A stretch of 64,000 nt of DNA from the NCBI RefSeq assembly GCF_015291625.1, contig NZ_CP030047.1:5828001-5892000 (forward strand), given 5' to 3'. Position 1 is the first letter of the stretch. Each line of letters opens with the position of its first letter. This document shows positions 46,601-55,513 of the stretch, one piece after another. Below the pieces are notes generated by a model. The model saw only the letters and a list, made by a program, of their open reading frames with translations, searched no databases and had not been told where the DNA came from. Made by a program: the position numbers and the translations under genes. The DNA is from Bradyrhizobium sp. CCBAU 53421 (lineage in GTDB: Bacteria > Pseudomonadota > Alphaproteobacteria > Rhizobiales > Xanthobacteraceae).

Positions 46601-48031
46601 TGCATAGGTGGCCTGAACCGTGGATGTGCCGATCTCGAATCGCTCGATCCTGACATGGCCGCCCAGGTCGGTGTCGCCGTGCAGCACAAGCGATGCAGTG
46701 TCGCCGATCGCGGCCGCCAAACCCGCGTCGCGTGGCGCAATGCCGGAGGCGCGCAGCTTCGCGTCAAGCACGATACGCGTTGCGGGATCGCTGGCTTCGG
46801 CACGAGGGACGGCTGTGATGGAAGCATCAAGCGTCTCGACGTCTCCGTCCGGCAGATGAGCCCCCGACAGCGCGAGCTTGACTGATGCCGTGGGCGCCTT
46901 GATCGGGCCGCTGACCCGGCTGTCGAAAACGAGGCTACGGATCGAGCCGTGGTCGGTTTCGGTCACGTCGCCGTTGCTCGGCAGGGCGCGGATGGACGCC
47001 GCGAAATCCACCACCCTGTCGGCCCCGAGCAGGCCTTTCGCGTCGAGCCGCGCGAGATGGCTCGTGAGCGTCAGCCCATCCAGGGCGACGCTGCCGTCGT
47101 CACCAATACGCGTTGTGCTGTCGAGATTGGTTTCACCTGCAAAGACCGGCGCGGCAATCGCCGGGAATAGCGGCCCGAGATGGCTGACGAGGCGCGTTGC
47201 CAACACCCGGCCCGCCCCGTTTCGGTCCAGCGTAATCGTGCCGGTCGCATCGATCGTGGGGCCGGCTTGCAACTTCAGAGCACCACGAAAGCTGTCGAGC
47301 GTGCCCTGACCACCTAGCGCGAATGTGACTGGCGGCTCGCCTGGCAGATGGCCGAGCTTCGACATGAGTCCGTGGGCTGGCTCGTCAAGCCTGACGTCGA
47401 GGTTGAGCGCATTTCCCTGCGGCACGTAGGCGAGAGCGGCCTTGAAGCGGCCCGGGAAATCCCTGCGGATCGCGTCGAGATTGAAGACGAGTCCTTCCGA
47501 CGGCGAGCCGAGCTCGGTATTGCCGGTCGCCGCGACGCTCAGGGCTTCACCCAGAATGGATTGTCCCAGCGTCATGGCTCGCAGGTCGAAAGCCTTCACC
47601 TGCACCTTCACCGGAAGGTCCGGCAGGATCGGCTGGTCGGACTCGGCGACAGGCTGGTCGGACGACAGCGGCTTTCGCTTGATTTCAAGCGTGCCGATCT
47701 CGAGACGCTCGATCTCCAGTCGTCCCAGCAGCAGTGCAGTGCGTCGCCAGACGAGCCGTGCCTTGTCAAGCGTCAGCCAGACTCCGTCCTTGTCGGTGAT
47801 GCTGACGTCGCGGACCGTGGCATCCGAGGACAGCACGCCATCGACGGCGCCGATATGAACCTGGGTTGCCGGGGTTGAGAGCGCTCGCGAGACGAGGCTG
47901 GCCAACACGTCCTGCTGGTTCTCCCCGCCTCGGACCGCCATTCCGTAAAGCACGACGCCGAGCACCGCGACAGCGACGAGGCCGAAGGCCGCGACGACGG
48001 AACCGACGATGAGCGGTCGTCGGATGCGCAT
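43682..48031 (-). CDS. tamB: TamB, translocation and assembly module inner-membrane protein
   Basis: A very large periplasmic protein of 1,449 aa, anchored by one N-terminal helix (LIVGSVVAAFGLVAVAVLGVVLYGMAV). The remainder is a long beta-taco of repeated short strands, ending in the TamB (DUF490) domain from about residue 1,080. It ends with an aromatic residue, as usual. With TamA it helps insert outer-membrane proteins and is implicated in phospholipid transport. Its start overlaps the tamA stop (TGATG), so the two form an operon. Confidence 0.9.
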   Translation of the reverse strand: MRIRRPLIVGSVVAAFGLVAVAVLGVVLYGMAVRGGENQQDVLASLVSRALSTPATQVHIGAVDGVLSSDATVRDVSITDKDGVWLTLDKARLVWRRTALLLGRLEIERLEIGTLEIKRKPLSSDQPVAESDQPILPDLPVKVQVKAFDLRAMTLGQSILGEALSVAATGNTELGSPSEGLVFNLDAIRRDFPGRFKAALAYVPQGNALNLDVRLDEPAHGLMSKLGHLPGEPPVTFALGGQGTLDSFRGALKLQAGPTIDATGTITLDRNGAGRVLATRLVSHLGPLFPAIAAPVFAGETNLDSTTRIGDDGSVALDGLTLTSHLARLDAKGLLGADRVVDFAASIRALPSNGDVTETDHGSIRSLVFDSRVSGPIKAPTASVKLALSGAHLPDGDVETLDASITAVPRAEASDPATRIVLDAKLRASGIAPRDAGLAAAIGDTASLVLHGDTDLGGHVRIERFEIGTSTVQATYAGDVSADRLHGRATATVPDLGSFAGLAGLKLKGSVALGLDLDGNLQRGSLDIKTSGTGVKLATGLAALDGLVGPRLAITADLSADGDDSFTVRSASLDGAHVAARVKGTVMRDSSDLSAHMDLPDLSAADARLTGAGALDVGLTGGLAHPGISFVASVDRATAMRRPIPHLELAATINDINGLCAVDARLNGSVDGKPARGLVQVSRRSSEGNDSTAPGFAGWNAKTLDIAIGSVSLKGAGTVDAQSFARGQIGVAAGALADLSPLVLTELAGSASLDLAASADDGRQSVRLVGKGAGIRATGTAIRSFDLHADGADLYSHPVLNADVRVNDAEFGGQTVSSIALTARGNVDATTIGLSAKAAGFDLDAAGALTSRERKRFDLNRFTARRGAKAIALQGAAGFTLDDGTVLIEHLVLGIGSGRFTADGKAGKTLDLKAVASAIPLGEADVAMPGLGLAGTLDASATIAGSAAAPVGQYKVAVKQLTAPQTRSAGLPPIDVAADGRLDGSRASLNTTIAAGKAGTITASGTLPLDAGGPIALTAKGRLDAAVANAMLSASGRTVSGSVVLDARVGGTRAKPQIGGVATMSGGTFRDSMLGTRLDGIEAKITADGERIVVERLAAVTPNGGTLSGSGQVRVAPDAGFPGTVSIRGQRATLASSALATAQANLALDVTGALARDPRIAGRIDLIRVNVDIPDRLPTTLKPIDGITHVNASGQAAARLAAARKAETPKGSKGRSALFNASLDVTVSAPNHVFIHGRGVAAELGGSVRVGGTSNAPVPKGAFSLYQGKLAVLGKTLTFTKGNLSFNGDLAPELDFAAEIQASDITAQVAISGPAAAPVFAFHSQPELPQDEILSRILFQKASGSLTTSQAVQLAGAAAQFASGGEGTVDRMRRSLGVDNLDVGAGAGGPMVGASRAIGDRLSVGVRTGASASQSGVSANVDVTRHIRVESDVDAKGSTSVGVGTRFEW

Positions 48032-50055
48032 CAGAAAGCTTGCCCAATGCTGACATAGATCGCGTAACGGCTGTCGCCGGGGCGAGGGTTCAGCGGTGTC
48101 GCAACATCGAGGCGAATCGGACCGACCGGCGTGAGATAGCGCAAGCCAAGTCCCGCCCCGTAGCCGACATAGTCGTCGAAGCCTGGCAGGGACGATCGGG
48201 AGGCGGTGCCAAAGTCGAAGAACGGCACGAGGCCGATGGTGGGCGTGATCCTCACCCGCACTTCGGCGGAGCCCTCGATCAGGCTGCGACCGCCGGTGAT
48301 TTGACCGAACATCATCGGCGAAATGGTGTTGAAGCCGTAACCGCGCACGGATCCGCCGCCGCCGGCGAAGAAGCGATGCGCATCCGGAATCTCGGCAAGC
48401 GGCGCGCCCGCAAGCGAGCCAGCGGCCAACCGGCCCGCCAGAACGTAGTCCGCCTGCTCGTCGAGCGCATAGTAGGCCGATCCCGCGACCCGCGCTTCGA
48501 ACAGATCGATCGTGGAACCCATCAGCTTCGGATACGCATTGACGGTCGCCGCGAGGCGGACACCACGCGTGGGGTCGAGCGGATTGTCTGTCGTGTCGTA
48601 CCGCCCGGTTGCGGTGAGGCCGATCAGCGTCGCATCGACCCGCCCCAACACGTCCTGCGATTTTGATTGCTCGACCTGAAGACCGGCCTGCAGCGATGCC
48701 GCCTCCGAAAAGCGATGGATCACGCCGAACGTGCCGCGCACCGTATCGTCGGTGTACCCCCCGAGGTCGTTGTTGCCGACACGCTCGCGGAACGCAGTGG
48801 CCTCGATCAAAAGATCGTTGGCCGTGCCGAACAGACCCGGCTTGATGAACGTGCCGGTAAATCGTGCGCCGAAATCCGAGGCGCGGAGATTATTGAAGCC
48901 GGTGAAGGACGTGCCGTCGATCCGTTGCAGGAGCGAAGCGGACGCTTCGAGCCTCAGGCGCTCGCCGCCGCCGAATATGTTCCGATCCTCGTAATAGCCT
49001 GCAATGCCGGGACCATCGACGGTGGAATATTTTGCCGAGAGGCCCACCGCGTGCCGCGGCCTTTCCGTCAAATCGATGAAGACCGGCAGATTGCCATTGG
49101 CATCGAGCTTGTCGGCCTCGCGGACGCGAACTCCCCCGATGGCCGGGATCTTTGCGATCGAGGTTTTCGCCAAGGCGAGCCGCTCTGGCGAATAGGGCTC
49201 GCCTTCTCTCAGATAGACATGCGTGGCCACCACTCGCGGATCGACGTCTCCGCCCGAGACCGTGACGGCGCCGATACCGGCCTTGGGGCCCGCATCGACC
49301 CGCAGCCGAAGGTCCATCGCGGCGGCCGCATGATCGACGGTGGCCTTGACGTCGGCGATCTTCGCAAGCGGATGTCCGTTACTGCGGAACCAGTCAACAA
49401 GCTTCACCTGCGCGGCGCGCAGGTCGGCCGAGATCGCCGGCTCGCCGGACCGCAGCGCAAAGGCGCGGCGCGGCAACCCATGCGGCGCCTGGTCGCGCGG
49501 GTAGTCCACATCGACGGTGCGCAGCTTGAACAACGGGCCGAGACGCGCAATGACCTTGATGGGAACGACCGCCCGATTGCGAAAGCTATCGGCCCGGCGC
49601 GCCGCGGCGGCGAGCCCCACCTCGTCGGGAGACACTGGAACTCCGTCCACCGTGAGATCGATCTGGGCGTTGTAGCGGCCAAGCCCCCAGAGGGCGTCGA
49701 GCAGCGGATTGATATCGGCCTGAAGGCGGCGCACGAGACCTTCGCCGTCCGGCGGCGGTTCCTGTCGAAGGCGATAGGTGCCGGAGGCATCGCGCAACAT
49801 CTGCTCGGCATCGCTCTCGTCCTTGCCATCCGGCGTCTTGGCTTCGATCTCCAGCCGATAGGACAGTGTCGTGGCGCTGACCGGCGGCGGATCGTCGGAA
49901 CCGAACAGGCCAAAGAAATCCAGCGCGTGAGCCTGTTCGCACAGCGAGCAACCGACCACGGCGACGCAAGCCGAACGCAGAATGCGGCGCGTCGCCGCGA
50001 TGAAATGCCTTCGCCTCGCCCGCCCCGGCAAAGGTGGCAGACGTCGTCGCACCAC
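48031..50055 (-). CDS. tamA: TamA, Omp85-family outer-membrane protein
   Basis: A BamA-like protein of about 675 aa. A signal peptide (RILRSACVAVVGCSLCEQAHA) is followed by three POTRA domains (about 55-330) and the 16-strand barrel. The Omp85 motif is visible late as GSVRGYGFNTISP (VRGY/F), with a terminal Phe (ISIGQAF-like SIGQAF). The start is uncertain: no ATG is available before the signal peptide. Two adjacent GTG codons at 50055/50052 are proposed; the frame is open to 50157. Operon with tamB. Confidence 0.85.
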   Translation of the reverse strand: MVRRRLPPLPGRARRRHFIAATRRILRSACVAVVGCSLCEQAHALDFFGLFGSDDPPPVSATTLSYRLEIEAKTPDGKDESDAEQMLRDASGTYRLRQEPPPDGEGLVRRLQADINPLLDALWGLGRYNAQIDLTVDGVPVSPDEVGLAAAARRADSFRNRAVVPIKVIARLGPLFKLRTVDVDYPRDQAPHGLPRRAFALRSGEPAISADLRAAQVKLVDWFRSNGHPLAKIADVKATVDHAAAAMDLRLRVDAGPKAGIGAVTVSGGDVDPRVVATHVYLREGEPYSPERLALAKTSIAKIPAIGGVRVREADKLDANGNLPVFIDLTERPRHAVGLSAKYSTVDGPGIAGYYEDRNIFGGGERLRLEASASLLQRIDGTSFTGFNNLRASDFGARFTGTFIKPGLFGTANDLLIEATAFRERVGNNDLGGYTDDTVRGTFGVIHRFSEAASLQAGLQVEQSKSQDVLGRVDATLIGLTATGRYDTTDNPLDPTRGVRLAATVNAYPKLMGSTIDLFEARVAGSAYYALDEQADYVLAGRLAAGSLAGAPLAEIPDAHRFFAGGGGSVRGYGFNTISPMMFGQITGGRSLIEGSAEVRVRITPTIGLVPFFDFGTASRSSLPGFDDYVGYGAGLGLRYLTPVGPIRLDVATPLNPRPGDSRYAIYVSIGQAF

Positions 50056-50596
50056 GATCTGCTTGATTGTTCCGCTCCGCGCTCGCCTGTTGACACAACC
50101 CGAGCCTTTGCAACTCAGATCCGGCGATCCCCTGTCTCCGCGTTCAACAGGCACCACACGCGAAATTGATAGCCATCATGATGGACAATGTAGGGCATTG
50201 CCGAAATTGCCTTCGTAGTCCTCAATTGATTGAGCAAAGACCACGACGTTCAAGAAAGCTCCGCGATTCAAATGCACTCCACGAAACATTTTTCTTCACG
50301 CTGTGTGCCGCATCCGTTGAGCACCGCGCACGCGTCCTGCGATTGTGGCGTTTGAACGGCATTCCGTACCGAGTTCCCGCTTGCGGCGGAGCATCTACGT
50401 CGGAACACGATCGAGAAACTTCAAAGATCGGCGATGCTGGGTACTGACTTTTCGCTGCACAAAGCTGCGCGTCTGCACCAAGCCGCTGGAAATCATCGGC
50501 GGGCGTCGGTTGCCATCGAGGTTTCGCCCCCTCACACAGTTCGTTCTTCAGCTCGGCACAATACCGGTAGCAACGGCAATGAATCGTTGGCTTCGT
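50056..50596. other. Gene-free stretch upstream of tamA
   Basis: About 540 bases between tamA and a small minus-strand gene. Open frames on the plus strand have poor composition and no ribosome sites. The tamA promoter should lie here. No clear repeat or operator was found. Confidence 0.4.
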
Positions 50597-50782
50597 TCAG
50601 CTCGTCGTTGCCGCACTTCGCTCGAAGGGTTTGTTTTCTGCGATGAACCTTGCCGCCAGCACGAGAGCGCCCATCGAGAACTCCTTGCCATGCGCGGCGA
50701 TCATCCGCTCGGAAAGCTCGGCCAGCTCCTTGAAGTACTGATCTTTGCTGTCGGCTTCATTTAGCGATCGAGTAGACGTCAT
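50597..50782 (-). CDS. Small protein of unknown function, last gene of the post-activator unit
   Basis: A 61-aa acidic-to-neutral, mainly helical protein (ELAELSERMIAAHGKEFSMG, then ALVLAARFIAENK). A very strong ribosome site, TAGGAGGG, lies just before the ATG at 50782. It is 48 bases downstream of the beta-propeller gene on the same strand and probably belongs to that transcript. No family recognised. Confidence 0.6.
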   Translation of the reverse strand: MTSTRSLNEADSKDQYFKELAELSERMIAAHGKEFSMGALVLAARFIAENKPFERSAATTS

Positions 50783-50830
50783 GGTTTCCCTCCTAATGAC
50801 GCGGAAGACTTTCGCTCCGGCGCGGACCCG

Positions 50831-51940
50831 CTATTTGAAAATGTGGGAGGGAAACGTAATGATCGCCGCCTCCCCGTTGTCCGAGCCGAATGCAAGATGC
50901 TGGCCATCGGCCGACCATCGAAGTGCGTGGACAGCGCCCCCGCCAGGTGGCTTGACGACCAGTTCGTCCGATACCCCGATCTTGGCGACAACCACCATGC
51001 CGTCCCCGTAACCTGCCGCGATGAGCCGACCCCCGGCGTGCATATCCACCGTCTCGACGAGTACGAGCCTGGCACGGCCTGTCGCAATGCTGGCCGGCCG
51101 CTCGCTGTCGTCCCTGAGACTGGAAATGTCCCACGCGATTATTCGATAAGCTCCGCTCGTGACGAGGACACGGGAGTCCGCGCTCCACGCCAGGGATGAA
51201 GTGCTCCCAGGATAGCTGGAAATCCGGACGATCCGGGCATCGGCAAGGCGGATCAAAACGACGCCTGCCCCCAAGATGGATGCGGCCAACCAGCTTCCAT
51301 CAGGACTCCACGCCAAATTGGAGATTGGGCCGAGCTCGAATGAAGCCACCGGCTCTGGTCGTGCCCCGAAGGCACGAACAAGCAGGCAATCGTCGACTCC
51401 CATCGCAAAGCGCCGACCGTCCCTTGATACAGCCAGTGCCGATGCATTCCCGCCAGCGCGCTCCTGGAGCCAGCCAACTTCGCCATTGGGATCGTAAAAT
51501 ACGACCGATCCGCCGGAAGCGGCCAGAATGCCCCCGGCCTGCACCGGGGCGACGAGATCGATTGCGGACCCATGATCCGCTATCAGATGCGTGACGCCGG
51601 GTGGCGACACGCCAAGCAGCCGGCCGCGCTCATTTGCGACAAAGCCCGACGGCCCGATCGAGGCGAGATGAAGCGGCGCGTCGCTGATGACCACCTTCGT
51701 CAATGGGGGCACCGGTTTCCGCCGCGGCGAGATTGTGGCGCGGCCTCCGTCCAGCGCGATACGACAGCGATCCTCCGGCGGGTCGGTATCGGTCAACGGA
51801 GCGATTGCCAGCGCGCCATCGGTGAGCGCAAATGCGACTCCGTCTCCGGCGAAGGCCGTACCGGTGACGGGCGCTCCCACCATCCAGTGCCGTCCGAGCA
51901 AATCATAAAGCGCTGCAGTCTCTGCTTCCATCGTGTCCAT
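50831..51940 (-). CDS. WD40-like beta-propeller protein
   Basis: A 369-aa protein built from beta-propeller blades: repeated units such as ISNLAWSPDGSWLAASILGAG, STSSLAWSADSRVLVTSG and VHALRWSADGQHLAFGSDNG carry the S-x-D-G-x-x-[LI]-A pattern. Seven blades fit the length. No signal peptide, so cytoplasmic, most likely a scaffold or binding protein. The ATG at 51940 has AGGTGAG upstream and lies eight bases after the previous stop. Downstream of the coiled-coil gene in a tight operon behind the diiron monooxygenase activator. Confidence 0.75.
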   Translation of the reverse strand: MDTMEAETAALYDLLGRHWMVGAPVTGTAFAGDGVAFALTDGALAIAPLTDTDPPEDRCRIALDGGRATISPRRKPVPPLTKVVISDAPLHLASIGPSGFVANERGRLLGVSPPGVTHLIADHGSAIDLVAPVQAGGILAASGGSVVFYDPNGEVGWLQERAGGNASALAVSRDGRRFAMGVDDCLLVRAFGARPEPVASFELGPISNLAWSPDGSWLAASILGAGVVLIRLADARIVRISSYPGSTSSLAWSADSRVLVTSGAYRIIAWDISSLRDDSERPASIATGRARLVLVETVDMHAGGRLIAAGYGDGMVVVAKIGVSDELVVKPPGGGAVHALRWSADGQHLAFGSDNGEAAIITFPSHIFK

Positions 51941-51948
51941 CGAACGTC

Positions 51949-52257
51949 TCACCTGCCGGCGGCAATCCGCCTGTCAAGATCTTCAAGGCGTCGTTCCAGT
52001 ACGGCGCATTGAGCGTCGCATGCTGCCATCCCGGCAGTTGCGTTTTTCAGGCGCGAGCGTGCTTCATCAAGCGCCTCGGCGAGCGCATGCGAGGCGCCTG
52101 TCGTGGCAATCTCACGCTCAATCTCCTGAATCTCGAACTCCGCCCCACCGCCAAGCTGAAGGTTCAGAAGATTGCGCGATTGAACGGCCGATATCTCCTG
52201 AACGACGGCCAATCGTTCCTTCAGCACTTCGATCAGGATCGGAGGATCGTCGCTCAT
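51949..52257 (-). CDS. Small coiled-coil protein of unknown function
   Basis: A 102-aa protein predicted to be two long helices (PPILIEVLKERLAVVQEIS and ALAEALDEARSRLKNATAGM, then VLERRLEDLDRRIA) with heptad spacing. It overlaps the preceding gene by four bases. Two Cys occur near the C-terminus (ACDAQC). No family recognised; the shape suggests a structural or adaptor role with its neighbours. Confidence 0.6.
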   Translation of the reverse strand: MSDDPPILIEVLKERLAVVQEISAVQSRNLLNLQLGGGAEFEIQEIEREIATTGASHALAEALDEARSRLKNATAGMAACDAQCAVLERRLEDLDRRIAAGR

Positions 52258-52703
52258 GCGTCCGCCTCGATCTGAGTCAGGATCCGCTGCAGGCCTCCGA
52301 CACCGGATACAAAGCGTTGCTGCGCGTCATTGATGTGAGATTGCAGGGAGTCCCACAGATCGACCCTTAGCAACCGCGCCGGATCGCCGGCCATCGTCTC
52401 GATGGCCTGAAGGCCGAACTGGTGCCGTAAGCCGATTCCCTTCAAGACGAATTCCGAAAGCTCGCGTGCATGCGTTTCGACGAAGGGACGCAATAACGGA
52501 TGCGCGCCGTAACTGATGTCGCGCTTTGCAAGTTCGACCTCGATGAACGCGATGAAATGCCTAACCAGCAGATTCTGGCTTTCGCCGAGCAGTTGCACCA
52601 CGAAAGTGACGTCGCGGTCTGCGCGCGCAAGGATCTGCGATGCGATTGCCGCAGCCCTGGTCGTCCCCTCCCCGCCGCTCTGCTCTTCCCAGATAGCCGC
52701 CAT
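52254..52703 (-). CDS. Helical protein of unknown function
   Basis: A 149-aa all-helical protein. The stretch VVQLLGESQNLLVRHFIAFIEVELAKRD and a later LWDSLQSHINDAQQRFVSGVG look amphipathic, vaguely like phasin or four-helix-bundle proteins, but no assignment is safe. It begins 15 bases past the sigma-54 activator stop and overlaps the coiled-coil gene by four bases. It is the first gene of a unit of three or four that appears tied to the activator transcript. Confidence 0.6.
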   Translation of the reverse strand: MAAIWEEQSGGEGTTRAAAIASQILARADRDVTFVVQLLGESQNLLVRHFIAFIEVELAKRDISYGAHPLLRPFVETHARELSEFVLKGIGLRHQFGLQAIETMAGDPARLLRVDLWDSLQSHINDAQQRFVSGVGGLQRILTQIEADA

Positions 52704-52717
52704 GCCTCATCCCGCCT

Positions 52718-54775
52718 TCAGGTCCGGGAACGGTATTGGTGCAATTTTCGATACAGTGTGGCGCGCGAAAGCCCGAGCTTCTCGGCAGCGGCGGCAATGT
52801 TACCACCAGCATTCGCGACCGCCCTCTCGATGGCACGCCGTTCCACTTCGTCGAAACGCGCAATCTCGTCGCCTTCCGATCCCGTTGCGCTATGCGCCGC
52901 CTGCACGGACACCGAGGAAGGTTCAGCCGACGCCGCTTCCGCGAAATCCTCCGGCAAATCTCTGGGAGCGACGATGCCGGTGATCGTCATCAGCACGAGG
53001 TTCTCGACCAGATTGCGCAGTTCGCGAACATTCCCCGGCCAGCTATAGCGCCGCAGCAACTCCATCGTCGTTGCCTCGAAATGTAGCGGTTGGGTGCTGT
53101 AGGTCTCGGCAAATTGCCTGTTGAAATGATCGATCAAAATATCGATATCGCCCAGCCGCTCACGAAGTGGCGGGATGGTGAACTTGACGACACCGATCCG
53201 GAAGTACAGGTCCTTGCGAAAACGTCCCTCCGCCACTTCCTGCTTCAGATTCCGATTGGTCGACGCTACGAGTCGGACGTCCACAGGTCGCGCCTTGCTG
53301 TCACCAAGCCTGTACACCGCGCGCTCCTCCAGCACACGGAGCAGGTAAGGCTGCAAGTCCATCGGCATCTCGCCGATCTCGTCAAGGCTGAGCACGCCGC
53401 CATTGGCGAACTCAAACCGCCCGGGCCTGCCCTCGCGCGTAGCGCCGGTATAAGCGCCCGGCGCATGCCCGAACAATTCGCCGCCGAGAAGCTCCTTGGA
53501 GACTGCACCGCAATTGAAGGCAATGAACGGCTCCTTGCCCGTATTCTGACTTGCGGCGTGAACCAGACGGGCGAAGAGTTCCTTGCCGACGCCAGTCTCA
53601 CCCTCGAGCAGGATTGCCGTTCGTCCAAGTGCCGCCCGCTCAATCTTTTCGATCGTTTGCACCAACGCGTCACTGCATCCAACGATCGCTTCCTTGGCCG
53701 AGACAAGTGCGGCGCGGGCTGCTGGCGACATCTGGGACCGGGCAAGACTGGCGCGTGGCTTCGCCACGAGCACAAGCATCGCCCCCTTCACCACGCCGTC
53801 GACCACCAACGGCTCGATCCGCTGCTCGCGCAGTTCCTCGGGCAGCCCTTTGGCGAGGTCTCTCGCCAGAAAGCCCTCGTCACTTGGGAGAAGCCGCTGG
53901 CCGATGCTCAAGTCGTGCGACTGCGCAATCCGGTGCCAGCGCACGGATGCCATGTCGTTGTGGTGAATGACGCGGCCGAACCGGTCGAGAATGACGACCC
54001 CGTCAGCACTGTTCATTCCCGGCATTCGGGAAATGCTCGCCTCGAGAAGCCGCATTCTCTCGATGCGGACCTTTTCCGAGAGCGCCAGTTCGATGTGATG
54101 GGCCGCGACCACCGCCAAGGCCACATTGTGCCGGTGAAAGATTGCCTGAGGTCCGGAAAAGTCTACGATGCCGATGATGCTGCCGTCTATCGGACTACGA
54201 ATGGGGCTACCGACACAAGTCCATGCCTTGATACCCTCGGAGAAATGCTCGGCCGCATGGACATGAACCGGCTTTCCCGTGACCAGCGCCGTGCCAATGC
54301 CATTGGTGCCGGTGACCGCTTCACCCCAGGCCGCGCCGGCTTCCAGGCGAATATCGTGCCCTGCGTCAATGGTCCGCCGATCGCCCCCGACCTCCAGCAC
54401 GACGCCGTTCCTGTCGGTGATGACGACCATCGTCGCGGCATCACCAAGCACCTCGGCAATGCGGCGGAAGGTCTCGGCGCTCGAACCAAGCAGGTCATCG
54501 TTCTTCAAACGCAGTTCATAGAGATCGTCCGGCGAGGCGAGGAGATTACTGCCCTTACCACGAGCATCGACCCCGGACTTGACACTGCGTTGCCATGACT
54601 CTTCGATGAGGCCGCGCACCGGAGCGTTTTCGCGCCTCAGGTCTCCGAAGGTCAGGAAATTTTCCCATGCCTTGTTGGTTTCGCCCTCATCGTATGGCCG
54701 CCCCTGCTCCGCGTCCGAAGGTTTGTAGCCTTCCAGGGAAAACGGCGGCTTGGCCATGAGCGTTTCCGTCAGCAT
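52718..54775 (-). CDS. Sigma-54-dependent activator, AcoR/MimR type
   Basis: A 685-aa enhancer-binding protein. An N-terminal GAF-type sensor (about residues 75-240, with TNGIGTALVTGKPVHVHAAEHF as in AcoR relatives) and a PAS-like segment (VVILDRFGRVIHHNDMA) precede the AAA+ domain: GETGVGKELFARLVH (Walker A), a GAYTGA loop contacting sigma-54 and LSLDEIGEMP (Walker B). A Fis-type helix-turn-helix closes it (NIAAAAEKLGLSRATLYRKL). Start ATG 54775 or 54757. It probably activates the monooxygenase operon in response to substrate, as for MimR-type regulators. Confidence 0.9.
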   Translation of the reverse strand: MLTETLMAKPPFSLEGYKPSDAEQGRPYDEGETNKAWENFLTFGDLRRENAPVRGLIEESWQRSVKSGVDARGKGSNLLASPDDLYELRLKNDDLLGSSAETFRRIAEVLGDAATMVVITDRNGVVLEVGGDRRTIDAGHDIRLEAGAAWGEAVTGTNGIGTALVTGKPVHVHAAEHFSEGIKAWTCVGSPIRSPIDGSIIGIVDFSGPQAIFHRHNVALAVVAAHHIELALSEKVRIERMRLLEASISRMPGMNSADGVVILDRFGRVIHHNDMASVRWHRIAQSHDLSIGQRLLPSDEGFLARDLAKGLPEELREQRIEPLVVDGVVKGAMLVLVAKPRASLARSQMSPAARAALVSAKEAIVGCSDALVQTIEKIERAALGRTAILLEGETGVGKELFARLVHAASQNTGKEPFIAFNCGAVSKELLGGELFGHAPGAYTGATREGRPGRFEFANGGVLSLDEIGEMPMDLQPYLLRVLEERAVYRLGDSKARPVDVRLVASTNRNLKQEVAEGRFRKDLYFRIGVVKFTIPPLRERLGDIDILIDHFNRQFAETYSTQPLHFEATTMELLRRYSWPGNVRELRNLVENLVLMTITGIVAPRDLPEDFAEAASAEPSSVSVQAAHSATGSEGDEIARFDEVERRAIERAVANAGGNIAAAAEKLGLSRATLYRKLHQYRSRT

Positions 54776-54878
54776 TGGAGCACCATACGTCCGTTGGCAA
54801 ACAGCAACCCGATCGGCAAACACGAACTGAGCCGGATCCCAGCAGGGCCGTTCTCCCTGCAGGCTCCGCTCACGCAGA

Positions 54879-55373
54879 TCATTCGACGCTTCTGGCGATC
54901 GCGTCCAGGCCGAGGCGGCCTGAGATGATCTGTTCCAAGTGGGCTTCCGACGTCTCGTCGGGCACACTCACTCCCTCAAGGTCGGCCAGGACCTTGTGCA
55001 ATTCGTCGTCCAGCGGCTCGAAGATCCCGTTCTCCCGTGTCGCCAGAGCGAAGTATCGCGATTGGCCGTTGCCGCGCAGTTCGCCGACAAAATCGAGCTG
55101 CCGCCCCGATGCGAGATCGGCGATCACGACGCGACCGTTATGGCTGATCCGCACATAAGGCTCGACCTCTTTTGGGCGAGCCGGCGGCGTGGACCAGAGC
55201 TTGCCCGACGGCTGGGGCTGCGGAGGCGGCGTCGGGTTGCGCAATTGCTGCCAACGCCCGAGTGTCAGATGATTGGCGAGCGCGTTGATCGTCGTGCGGT
55301 TCTTCTGAAGGAAGTCTTTGGCCGCCACCTCTTCCCGGTGCGGACCGTCGCGCTTGGAGATGATGTAGACCAT
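54879..55373 (-). CDS. Unknown 164-aa protein in the monooxygenase locus
   Basis: No known family recognised. It opens MVYIISKRDGPHREEVAAKD, has a Pro-rich linker (PTPPPQPQPSG) around residue 55, and a possible small beta-domain (VRISHNGRVVIADLASGRQLDF, GNGQSRYFALATRENGIFE). GGGAGG precedes the ATG at 55373. It lies between the aquaporin and the activator, all on the same strand, so a role tied to the monooxygenase is likely but undefined. Confidence 0.6.
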   Translation of the reverse strand: MVYIISKRDGPHREEVAAKDFLQKNRTTINALANHLTLGRWQQLRNPTPPPQPQPSGKLWSTPPARPKEVEPYVRISHNGRVVIADLASGRQLDFVGELRGNGQSRYFALATRENGIFEPLDDELHKVLADLEGVSVPDETSEAHLEQIISGRLGLDAIARSVE

Positions 55374-55513
55374 GTGCCTTTTCCTCCCGCCCGGCTGATC
55401 GGATGAGCCTGGAGGCTTGTTACACTGCCTCCTTCGGCTCATGCCGGGACTTTCAAGATTGTAACTCGTTCCGGATCGTTGTCACGGTGCAATCAATCAC
55501 GCGATCGCGAACG

